A program made the translations under genes and the position numbers. From the NCBI GenBank assembly GCA_024291935.2, contig CM044307.1, forward strand, positions 97,283,461 through 97,347,460: a DNA stretch of 64,000 bases. The letters run 5' to 3'. The stretch comes from Okapia johnstoni (taxonomy: Eukaryota; Chordata; Mammalia; Artiodactyla; Giraffidae). Positions 56,433-64,000 of the stretch are shown piece by piece. The first letter of the stretch is position 1, and each line of letters opens with the position of its first letter. A model generated the notes under the pieces. The model saw only the letters and a program-made list of their open reading frames with translations, was not told where the DNA came from and did not search any database.

Positions 56433-58587
56433 GTTCGGTTCAGTTCAGTTCAGTAGCTTAGTCGTGTCTGACTCTTTGCGACCCCATGAATCACAGCACA
56501 CCAGGCTTCCCTGTCCATCACCAATTCCCGGAGTCTACCCAAACCCATGTCCATCGAGTCGGTGATGTCATCCAGCCATCTCATCCTCTGTCGTCCCCTT
56601 CTCTTCCTGCCCCCAATCCTTCCCAGCATTAGGGTCTTTTCCAGTGAGTCAACACTTCGCATGAGGTGGCCAAAGTATTGGAGTTTCAGCTTCAACATCA
56701 GTCCTTCCAATGAACACCCAGGACTGATCTCCTTTAGGATGGACTGGTTGGATCTCCTTGCAGTCCAAGGGACTCCCCAGAGTCTTCTCCAACACCACAG
56801 TTCAAAAGCATCAATTCTTCTGTGCTCAGCTTTCTTCACCGTCCAACTCTCACATCCATACATGACCACTGGAAAAACCATAGCCTTGACTAGAAGGACC
56901 TTTGTTGGCAGAGTAATGTCTCTGCTTTTAAATATGCTATCTAGGTTGGTCATAACCTTCCTTCCAAGGAGTAAGCGTCTTTTAATTTCATGGCTGCAAT
57001 CACCATCTGCAGTGATTTTGGAGCCCCCCAAAAATAAAGTCTGACACTGTTTGCACTGTTTCCCCATCTATTTCCCAAGAAGTGATGGGACCAGATGCCA
57101 TGATCTTAGTTTTCTGAATGTTGAGCTTCAAGCCAGCTTTTTCACTCTCCTCTTTCACTTTCATCAAGAGGCTCTTTAGTTCTTCTTCACTTTCTGCCAT
57201 AAGGGTGGTGTCATCTGCATATCTGAGGTTATTGATATTTCTCCTGGCAATCTTGATTCCAGCTTGTGTTTCTTCCAGCCCAGCGTCTCTCAATATGTAC
57301 TCTGCATACAAGTTAAATAAGCAGGGTGACAATATACAGCCTTGACATACTCCTTCTCCTATTTGGAACCAGTCTGTTGTTCCATGTCCAGTTCTAACTG
57401 TTGCTTCCTGACCTACATACAGGTTTCTCAAGAGACAGGTCAGGTGGTCTGGTATTCCCATCTCTTTCAGAATTTTCCACAGTTTATTGTGATCCACACA
57501 GTCAAAGGCTTTGGCATAGTCAATAAAGCAGAAGTAGATGTTTTTCTGGAACTCTCTTGCTTTTTCGATGATCCAACAGATGTTAGCAATTTGATCTCTG
57601 GTTCCTCTGCCTTTTCTAAAACCAGCTTGAACATCTGGAAATTCACGGTTCATGTATTGCTGAAGCCTGGCTTGGAGAATTTTGAGCATTACTTTACTAG
57701 TGTGTGAGATGAGTGCAATTGTGCAGGGGTTTGAGCATTCTTTGGCATTGCCTTTCTTTGGGATTGGAATGAAAACTGACCTTTTCCAGTCCTGTGGCTA
57801 CTGCTGAGTTTTCCAGATTTGCTGGCATATTGAGTGCAACACTTTCACACCATCATCTTTGAGGATTTGAAATAGCTCAACTGGAATTCCATCACCTTCA
57901 CTAGCTTTGTTTGTAGTGATGCTTTCTAAGGCCCACTTGACTTCACATTCCAGGATGTCTGGCTCTAGGTGAGTGATCACACCATCGTGATTATCTGGGT
58001 CGTGAAGATCTTTTTTGTATAGTTCTTCTGTGTATTCTTGCCACCTCTTCTTAATATTTTCTGCTTCTGTTAGGTCCATACCATTTCTGTCCTTTATCGA
58101 GCCCATCTTTGCATGAAATGTTCCCTTGGTATCTCTAATTTTCTTGAAGAGATCTCTAGTCTTTCCCATTCTGTCGTTTTCCTCTGTTTCTTTGCACTGA
58201 TCGCTGAGGAAGGCTTTCTTATCTCTCCTTGCTATTCTTTGGAACTCTGCATTCAGATGGGTATATCTTTCCTTTTCACCTTTGCTTTTCGCTTCTCTTC
58301 TTTTCACAGTTATTTGTAAGGCCTCCTCAAACAGCCATTTTGCTTTTTTACATTTCTTTTCCATGGGGATGGTCTTGATCCCTGTCTCCTGTACAATGTC
58401 ACGAACCTCTGTCCATAGTTCATCAGGCACTCTGTCTATCAGATCTAGTTCCTTAAATCTATTTGTCACTTCCACTGTATAATCATAAGGGATTTGATTT
58501 AGGTCATACCTGAATGGTCTAGTGGTTTTCCCTACTTTCTTCATTTAAGTCTGAATTTGGCAATAAGGAGTTCATGATCTGAGCCGC
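56433..58587 (-). mobile_element. BovB LINE, 2.15 kb, inserted in the L1
   Basis: The 3' end is on the left (ACTGA-type repeats at 56434-56453), and the element reaches 'gaactccttattg' at 58587, where it is 5'-truncated within ORF2. AGAACAAAACTA (56421-56432) and AGACCAAAACTA (58588-58599) are a 12-bp TSD with one mismatch. It is the longest and least damaged BovB in the window. Confidence 0.95.
56450..58544 (-). pseudogene. BovB ORF2 remnant, two lesions
   Basis: Minus-strand open pieces are 58544-57798 (248 residues), 57689-57000 (229) and 57067-56450 (205). The first two share a frame and are split by a single TGG-to-TAG change at 57798-57800. The last is shifted at the C/A homopolymer near 57025-57035. 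The RT motif is intact: YADD (codons at 57210-57221). The N-terminal endonuclease is missing because the element is truncated. Inactive, but recently so compared with the other BovB copies here. Confidence 0.93.
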
Positions 58588-59636
58588 AGACCAAAACTAA
58601 CTAAAGCACAAACTGGAAAACAAAACTAAAGCGAGGTGCCAATTGGGGAGTAAAGCAACGGAAATAAAACTAACAAATTTGTTGCTAGGAAAGGAACGAA
58701 AGAATAGATATGCAAAGTTAAATAGAGGTAGATAAAGAAGATTTATATACCTTAAAGATTAAATTCAAGGAGAAAAGAACAGTAGGTAAAGCAAACAAAG
58801 GAATAAATGTAGAAAAAATAATAATAGGTTTAAAAAATTAAAATTAAAAAAAAAAAAAAAAAAAAGGAGAACTCCATAGAATTGCGAAAGCCCAAAAGTA
58901 GAGGCAGAGGTTTATAACAACAATAAAAAAATGTGACTGAGGAAAAAAAAATGCTGAAAATCTTAATTACATTTCGTGGTGCCAATAAAGTCAACTACTA
59001 AACAGAGGGGGAAGAAAAAAAAGAAAAAAAATCCAAAAGAATCTACACAACAAGTCAAAACATAAGAATAATAAACGTTTTTCTTGAGTCAGTGCTGTCA
59101 GAGTCCTTTCCCTTGCTAGGAGCAACAGTCCACCTCATCTCCCTAAGATGCCCTCCAACACTGTGCTGATCTCTGGACCCGCTGTGGGGGCAGCTCAGAT
59201 TCTAATCTGGTCCTACTCCAGTGTGTTCTTGCCTCCAATGCCCACAGCTATCAGAGCTAGTGTGTTTTCTTTTGCGGGAGCTCTCAATGGCCTTTTATAT
59301 ATTCCATAGACACAGAGTCTGCCTAATTGATCGTGTGGATTTAATCTGCAGCTTGTACAGCTGGTGGGAAAGTTTCGGGTCTTCTTCCTTAGCCACACTA
59401 TCCCTAGGTTTCACTTGTGGTCTTATTTCCACCTCTGCATGTGGGTCGTCCACTGGGGTTTGCTCCTGAGGCACTCCTGGAGGACTTGGGTTTGCCCCTG
59501 TGAGGGCCAGGTGTGGAGGTGGTGCAGCTGCTTGAGTGCCAGGGGTTCTGGCAGCACCAGGTACTCAAGGGAGTTGGCGGCTAGAGCAGCAGGAAATATA
59601 ATGCTCTAGTAGGGTATGGCAACCAGTATTGGCCAA

Positions 59637-59730
59637 TACGCTCCAGTATTCTTGCCTGGAGAACACCCCAGACAGAGAAGCTTGGCAGGTCACAGTCTAC
59701 AGGGTCACAAAGAGTTGGACACGACTGAAG
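59637..59730 (+). repeat. BovA/Bov-tA-like segment within the L1 5' UTR
   Basis: 'ctccagtattcttgcctggagaac', 'agacagagaagcttggcagg', 'cacaaagagttggacacgactgaag' is the BovA core. I believe this segment is a fixed part of the ruminant L1 5' UTR, because the surrounding sequence is familiar with it in place, but this needs a consensus comparison. No TSD is visible. Confidence 0.75.
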
Positions 59731-60499
59731 AGACCCTGCACGCATAGATGCAAGACTTTTTTTGCCTGTTGCAGCTCTGCCCAAGTAAGAATTGGGCGTG
59801 AAGGTGGAGCAGCTGCTTGGCTTGCGGGGACCCTGGCGGTGCCAAGTGTGCAGGGACACAGACTGCCTCTGCTGCAGGAGTTATGGCCCTGTCAGAGTCT
59901 TTTTTCAAGAGGCTATGGTGATGGCTCCACCCTCTACGCATGACTCAGCAGTGTCGCCTTGCTTCCATGGCTGCCCAGCTTTCCTCTACAGGCATTCCCC
60001 ACCACAATCTCCTCCCTCACATCTCCTGGATACGTCTCTCTGCGGTCAACAGCAGCCCTCGCCCTGGGCTTGCTCCACAATCCTTAAACTCCAGCTCTCA
60101 GCTTCTGTGCTTTCCAGGGAACCCGTGTCCCTGTCCGGGGTATGTATGGCTGCAGCAAGGACTGTCTGATTCTGATTCCATTTAGGCTGCCACAGATCAA
60201 TTGTTTTACTCTCAGCCTTAAATGTTTCTCCTCTGACTCAGACAATTGCCGCCATGTGGGGGTCGGACCCCTGCTTCAGTTCCCCACCCGCTGAGGGAAT
60301 GTCTAGTCCTAGTAACACTCCTGTTTTCCCCCCTAGTTCCTTTGTTCTACCGGGTTTTGTGTGGTTCTATATATTCTTTTCCACTGGTCAGGTCCTCCTA
60401 TCTGCTCTCAGCTGGTGCTCTGCATGCACTTCTGTGTCTGAAGGTGTACTCCTGACGTATCTGTGGAGAGGGATGTACTCCATGTCCTCCTACTCCTCC

Positions 60500-60510
60500 G
60501 CCATCTTGTT
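60500..60510 (-). promoter_or_regulatory. YY1-like site at the L1 5' end
   Basis: On the minus strand CAAGATGGCGG starts about five bases from the L1 5' end. In human and other L1s a YY1 site of this type sits near position +13 and sets the transcription start. Its position at the very end of the copy supports a complete 5' end. Confidence 0.65.
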
Positions 60511-60513
60511 CTC

Positions 60514-60645
60514 CTTCACTGAGGTTTTGATTTGCATTTCTCTAAGTCTTAGCAATGTTGAGAATATTTTCATGTTCCTATTGGTCATCTGTATGTGTTC
60601 TTTGGAGAAATGTCCATTTATGTCTTCTGCCCATTTCCTTTTAAT
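60514..60645 (-). mobile_element. Older L1, right part
   Basis: 'gaggttttgatttgcatttctctaag', 'atgttgagaatattttcatg', 'tatgtgttctttggagaaatg' continue the older L1 ORF2 region exactly where the left part stops at 52062. Confidence 0.9.
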
Positions 60646-61336
60646 CAAGAAAAGTATACCTGGATATTTCTACCTGAAAAGTGTCTCCAGGAATTCTCTC
60701 ACCCTAGTTTCCCATGAGGCATGTCAGTTCCTTCCCATCCTGCAGGACCAGTTCAGGGTGTTTTTCTGTGAGAACTCTAAAGTGGTTTAACCCTCTTCAC
60801 CTTATCCTCTATCACAGTAAGTGACTTGAATTACAGTCCTTCATAACTAGCAATTTAAATTTTTTTGGTCTGTTTACACTTTTAGTGTCTATCTTTCTGC
60901 TGGGAAGTGAGCTCCATGAAGGCTGGAACTAGCCTGCCTCACGTGGGCCACACAGAAGTGCTCAAAAGAATGGCGAATGAATGCGTGTGACTGCAGTGGC
61001 AAGGGCAGGATGAGTTTCAAGCAAACGAAAGAATATCTGCCTGTAGATGCTTCCAGCTTCTTATGAGGTAGCATATTTCTTATGAGGGAAGAACACACTT
61101 TTATACTGTTCTTTCCAACCTAAGGAGATTGGTGTGCCGGAGTCTGATCTTGTTCAAGGAAAGGCTAATTCCTCCGTTTCTGTGGGTATTCTGTGCTACT
61201 AACGGGCAGATACCCAAAGAGAATGGCCTTTTGTTTAGCAGAGCGCCTTAATGAGGTTAAGGATTTACCAAGGGAGGCTTTCATGGGTTCCGCGCAGTGA
61301 AGTGGAGAATCAAAGCATTCTACATTAAAAGAAGCC
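60646..61336 (+). repeat. Spacer with an L2 3' end
   Basis: Around 60800-60985, 'tgctgggaagtgagctccatgaaggctgg' and 'gtgctcaaaagaatggcgaatgaatg' match the L2 3' end. The remainder is unrecognised. Confidence 0.5.
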
Positions 61337-61862
61337 GTGTTTGCTAAGGCTGCCATGTGTGCTGTGTGTGCTTAATTGCTCAGTCATGTCCGACTCTTTG
61401 CGACCCCATGGACTGTAGCTCGTCAGACTCCTCTGTCCATGGGGATTCTCCAGGCAAGAATACTGGAGTGGGTTGCCATGCCCTTCTCCAGGGGATCTTC
61501 CTGACCCAGGGGATCAAACGCAGGTCTCCTGCATTGCAGGCTGATTCTCTACTGTGTGAGCCACCAGGGGTTGCCATAGCAAAGTGAAATAGACAGGGTT
61601 GCTGAAATAACAAATTAAATTCCTCACAGTTCTGCAGGTTAGGAGTTCAAGATCAAGATGTCAGCAGGGTTGGTTTCTTCTGAAGCCTTTCTTTGGTGTG
61701 TAGATGGCCGTTTTCTCCCTCTGTCATCACATGGTCTTTCCTTTGAGTGTGTTTATTTCCAAATTGCTGCTTATAAGGACACTCATTATATTGGGTTAGG
61801 GCTCACTTTAGTGACCTCACTTTAACTTAATTACCTCTTTAAAGACCCTATCTCCTTCTGTG
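61337..61862 (-). repeat. MaLR (MLT1-like) LTR, split by a Bov-tA
   Basis: 'tttgctaaggctgccat' on the left and, after the SINE, 'cctcacagttctgcaggttaggagttcaagatcaagatgtcagcagg', 'tagatggccgttttctccctctg', 'atcacatggtctttcc' and 'ttataaggacactc...acttaattacctctttaaagacccta' are an antisense MaLR LTR. Confidence 0.7.
61357..61568 (-). repeat. Bov-tA SINE in MaLR LTR
   Basis: Full-length antisense copy ending with head 'gtgtgagccaccagg'. GGCTGCCAT (61348-61356) and GGTTGCCAT (61569-61577) are the TSD. Confidence 0.93.
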
Positions 61863-61931
61863 ACTGGCTCATTTCACTTGCATGAGGTCCTCTAGTTTGG
61901 ACCCAGATTTAGTTGCTGTCTATTCTTTTTA

Positions 61932-62060
61932 TTTGTTTTAAAAAATTTTTTGGCTGTGCAGTGTGACTTGTGGGATCTTAGTTTCGCTACCAGGGATTGA
62001 ACCTGGGCCCTTAGCAGTGAAATCTTGAAGTCCTAATGACTCTATCACCAGGGAATTCCC
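61932..62060 (-). repeat. CHR-type SINE in old L1
   Basis: 'aaaaaattttttggctgtgcagtgtgacttgtgggatcttag', 'ccagggattgaacctgg', 'caccagggaattccc'. Antisense. Confidence 0.85.
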
Positions 62061-62236
62061 AGAATTTCCTTCTTTTTGACGGCTGAATATTATTCCATTG
62101 TGTGTATATACTACATTTTCTTTATCTGTTTATCCATCAATGGATATTTAGATCGTTTCTATATTTTGGAAGTGTGAATAATGCTGCAATAAGCATGGGA
62201 GTGCAGATATCTCTTTGATATCTTTGGTATCTCTTT

Positions 62237-62524
62237 GACTTCCCTGGTGAGCCAGTGGTTAAGAATCTGCTTGCCAATGCAGGAGATAAAAGTTTGATTC
62301 CTGGTCCGGGAAGATTCCACATGCCATGGAGCAACTAAGCCTGTGAGCCACAACTACTGAGGCCCATGTGCCCTACAGCCTGTGGGACACAGTAGGAGAA
62401 GCCCCTGCAATGGGAAGCCCATGCACCACTCGAAGAGTGGCCCACACCTGCCACACTAAAGAAAGCCTGCTGGCAGCAGCAAAGACCCAGCACAGCTGAA
62501 AATCAATAAGTTAGTTAAAAAGGA
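62237..62524 (+). repeat. CHR-type SINE, long copy, in old L1
   Basis: Head 'gacttccctggtgagccagtggttaag', B-box 'agtttgattcctggtccggg', 'gagcaactaagcctgtgagccacaactactgagg', 'gcaatgggaagccc' and an A-rich end. ATCTCTTTGA (62229-62238) and ATTTCTTTGA (62526-62535) are the likely TSD. Confidence 0.9.
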
Positions 62525-62591
62525 GATTTCTTTGAGATCTAGATACCAATTCTTTTGGATGTATATACTCAGAAGTGAGATTGCTGGATCA

Positions 62592-62718
62592 CACGTGCGT
62601 GCTAAGTTGCTTCAGTCGTGTCCGACTCTTTACAACCCTGTGGACTGTAGCCCACTAGGCTCCTCTGTCCATGGGATGTCCAGGCAAGAATACAGGAGTA
62701 GGTTGCCATGCTCTCCTC
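62592..62718 (-). repeat. Bov-tA SINE half in old L1
   Basis: 'cttcagtcgtgtccgactctttacaaccc' to 'ggagtaggttgccatgctctcctc'. TGCTGGATCA flanks it exactly at 62582-62591 and 62719-62728. Confidence 0.94.
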
Positions 62719-62914
62719 TGCTGGATCATATGGTAGTTCTATTTTTAATTTTTCTGAGGAAGTTCCATACTGTCTTCCATAATAGCAGCACCATACTACA
62801 TTCCACCAACAACATACAAGGGTTTCAACATCTCCACATCCTCTCCAACACTTGTTGTCTTTTGTGTTTTTGATAATATCCATCCTAATAGGTGTGAAGT
62901 GATATCTCATTATG

Positions 62915-63303
62915 ATCCCACAGAAATAATAAAGTATCTAAAATAGTCAAGCTCATCAAAGCAGGAAGTAGAATGATACCAGGGGCTGGGGGGAGGAGGA
63001 AAGGAGGAGTTGTTGCTCAGTGGGTATGAAGTTTTAGTTATGCGAGATGAATACATTCTGGAGACCTGCAGACCAACACAGTGCCTATAGTTAACAATAC
63101 GGTAATGGACACTGAAAAATTGTTGAGAGGGTAGACCTCAGATTAAGTGTTCCATATACGCATATAAAAGGATACGGACAGGAGGAAACTTTGGGGGTGA
63201 CGGATATGTTTATTACCTGGATTGTGGTGATGGTTTCATGCGTGTTTGCCTATGTTCAAACCCATCAAACTATATACATTAAATATGTGCAGTTTTTTTA
63301 AAC
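62915..63303 (+). repeat. Old L1 3' UTR fragment, opposite orientation
   Basis: 'gggctggggggaggagg...gagttgttgctcagtggg', 'atgcgagatgaatacattctggagacctg', 'ggattgtggtgatggtttcatg', 'tatacattaaatatgtgcag' follow an L1M-type 3' UTR in plus orientation. Confidence 0.6.
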
Positions 63304-64000
63304 ATATGGGTTACTCAGAGTAAGTACTTCAGCCACAACAAATAAGTAGAATATAGAGGTTGGAAAACTGGGAATGAGACGGATGAGGGAACACAGAAAA
63401 CTCCGTCCCATGGAGGGAGGCCAGGGGTCCTGCAGGAGCAGATGGTGCTGGGGAGCCAGCAAGGCTTCTGCCAAAAGCCACCCCCTCTTCCCGAGGAACG
63501 GAGTTCAGTTGCACGTGTGGCTGCCAAGCTGAAGCTCTGTTCCCTAGTTACCCTTGTCGCTAGGCGTGCTCCTCTGACTATGGAATGAGAGTAAAGTAAC
63601 ATATGCAGCTTTTGATCACTCACTCAGAAAGAATGTGACTGCCCTGCGTTTCTACTTTGTCTTATCTGTGAATGGTGACCCAGCCTTGTCTGCAGCCCAG
63701 CTCTAACTGTGCAGTGAAGAGTGGACAGTTCCCTGTTTTGTCACAACCCATGAAATGGGTTGGGGGACTATGAAAAGTAGAATATTTTTAGTTTGGCAGC
63801 AATTTATAAGTCATATGTGGCAGGAAGTTTTTTAACCTCAGTTATTCAAATCTCACTTCTGTTTAAACTAGTCTGATCCCGTGTCGCAGATCAGACTGTA
63901 CAGACAGAACTCTTGGTAAAAATCTCTGGAGAAAAGACCCTTTCAGAATTACCTGATTTTATAGGCATCTGTGTCTTATATTGCCCCTATTTTGGAAGTC
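63304..64000. other. Unique-looking end of window
   Basis: No repeat recognised. Overlapping 102- and 61-residue frames at 63315-63623 (minus) have no domain I know. Confidence 0.4.

Larger units (their letters stand above)
52063..60513 (-). mobile_element. Ruminant L1 with intact 5' and 3' ends, carrying a BovB
   Basis: The poly-A tail appears as T runs at 52064-52083, followed by the 3' UTR ('ggataattgctttacag', 'ggttgatacagagcccctg'), ORF2 (about 52.5-56.2 kb), the ORF1 C-terminus (about 56.23-56.38 kb) and, beyond the BovB, a ~1.9-kb 5' UTR. CTTCATTGGGGTT (52050-52062) and CTTCACTGAGGTT (60514-60526) are the TSD (11 of 13 match), and the older L1 reads through across them. The ORFs are dead and most of ORF1 is missing. 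Excluding the BovB it is about 6.3 kb. Confidence 0.9.
58600..60513 (-). repeat. L1 5' UTR, ~1.9 kb
   Basis: This region lies between the BovB TSD and the right TSD of the L1. The first part (58600-59050) is A-rich on the plus strand with an A run at 58846-58865. The rest is GC-richer and CpG-bearing. It starts at 60513 with a CAAGATGGCGG motif. Frames up to 178 residues (60254-60790) run out of it into older L1 and are not genes. A SINE-like segment lies at 59637-59730. Confidence 0.8.
61863..62912 (-). repeat. Old L1 3' region carrying three SINEs
   Basis: Antisense L1 pieces are 61863-61931 ('gactggctcatttcacttgcatgagg'), 62061-62228 ('gacggctgaatattattccattgtgtg'), 62536-62581 and 62729-62912 ('tatggtagttctatttttaatttttctgagg', 'aggtgtgaagtgatatctcatta'). 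Together they run in order toward ORF2. The gaps are the SINEs listed next. Confidence 0.85.

Noticed and set aside
57798..58544. 248-residue minus-strand frame as a possible gene
   Set aside because: It is the BovB ORF2 middle part inside a 5'-truncated insertion and ends at a nonsense codon.
60254..60790. 178-residue plus-strand frame
   Set aside because: It crosses from the L1 5' UTR through the TSD into older L1 sequence, so it cannot be an ancestral coding sequence.
1..64000. Bacterial features (operons, CRISPR, prophage, riboswitches)
   Set aside because: The window is ruminant nuclear DNA. The repeat content excludes a prokaryotic origin and no such feature is present.

Overview
This window is mammalian nuclear DNA from a ruminant (cattle, sheep, goat or a close relative). 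The evidence is dense Bov-tA/BOV-A2 SINEs, six or more BovB (RTE) LINE fragments, ruminant-type L1 and CHR-type cetruminant SINEs, on a background of old mammalian repeats (L2, MIR, MER20, Tigger, MaLR LTRs). I cannot tell the genus. I find no convincing protein-coding exon, RNA gene, CRISPR array or operon. The long open frames all fall in dead retrotransposon ORFs, and the short ones look like chance. The window is best read as intergenic or intronic DNA. All repeat family names come from memory of consensus sequences; no database search was run.

Layout. 0-5 kb: a CHR SINE tail cut by the window edge, an antisense MaLR-like LTR, a long L2 broken by a Bov-tA, a MIR broken by another, a BOV-A2 dimer with a perfect 12-bp target-site duplication (TSD), a Tigger-like DNA transposon carrying a CHR SINE, and an MLT1-like LTR. 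5-9 kb: two BovB fragments and a CHR SINE. 8.4-19 kb: LTR-derived sequence of several kinds, including two fairly clear solo LTRs (11.4 and 12.9 kb), hosting SINEs, two BovB fragments and a 5'-truncated L1. 20-30 kb: BovB pieces, an old L1 split by a 92-bp L1 tail, MER20, MIRs, an L2, and about 2.4 kb (25.3-27.7 kb) without recognisable repeats. 30.4-45.6 kb: repeat-poor, with scattered SINEs, L2, MaLR LTRs and a hairpin at 36.84 kb. 45.7-47.5 kb: a 1.8-kb BovB. 48-51 kb: SINEs, MIR and L2. 51.3-60.6 kb: a three-level nest, with a BovB inside a 5'-complete ruminant L1 inside an older L1. 61.3-63.3 kb: a MaLR-like LTR and an old L1 holding three SINEs.

No genes act together here. What can be read is an insertion history: L2, MIR, Tigger and MaLR first, then old L1 and CHR SINEs, then ruminant L1, BovB and Bov-tA. 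Several layers are fixed by matching TSDs. The reverse-transcriptase and endonuclease motifs that can be read show that most autonomous copies are dead. The best preserved is the BovB at 56.4-58.6 kb, which keeps its YADD motif but is 5'-truncated and carries one nonsense and one frameshift lesion.
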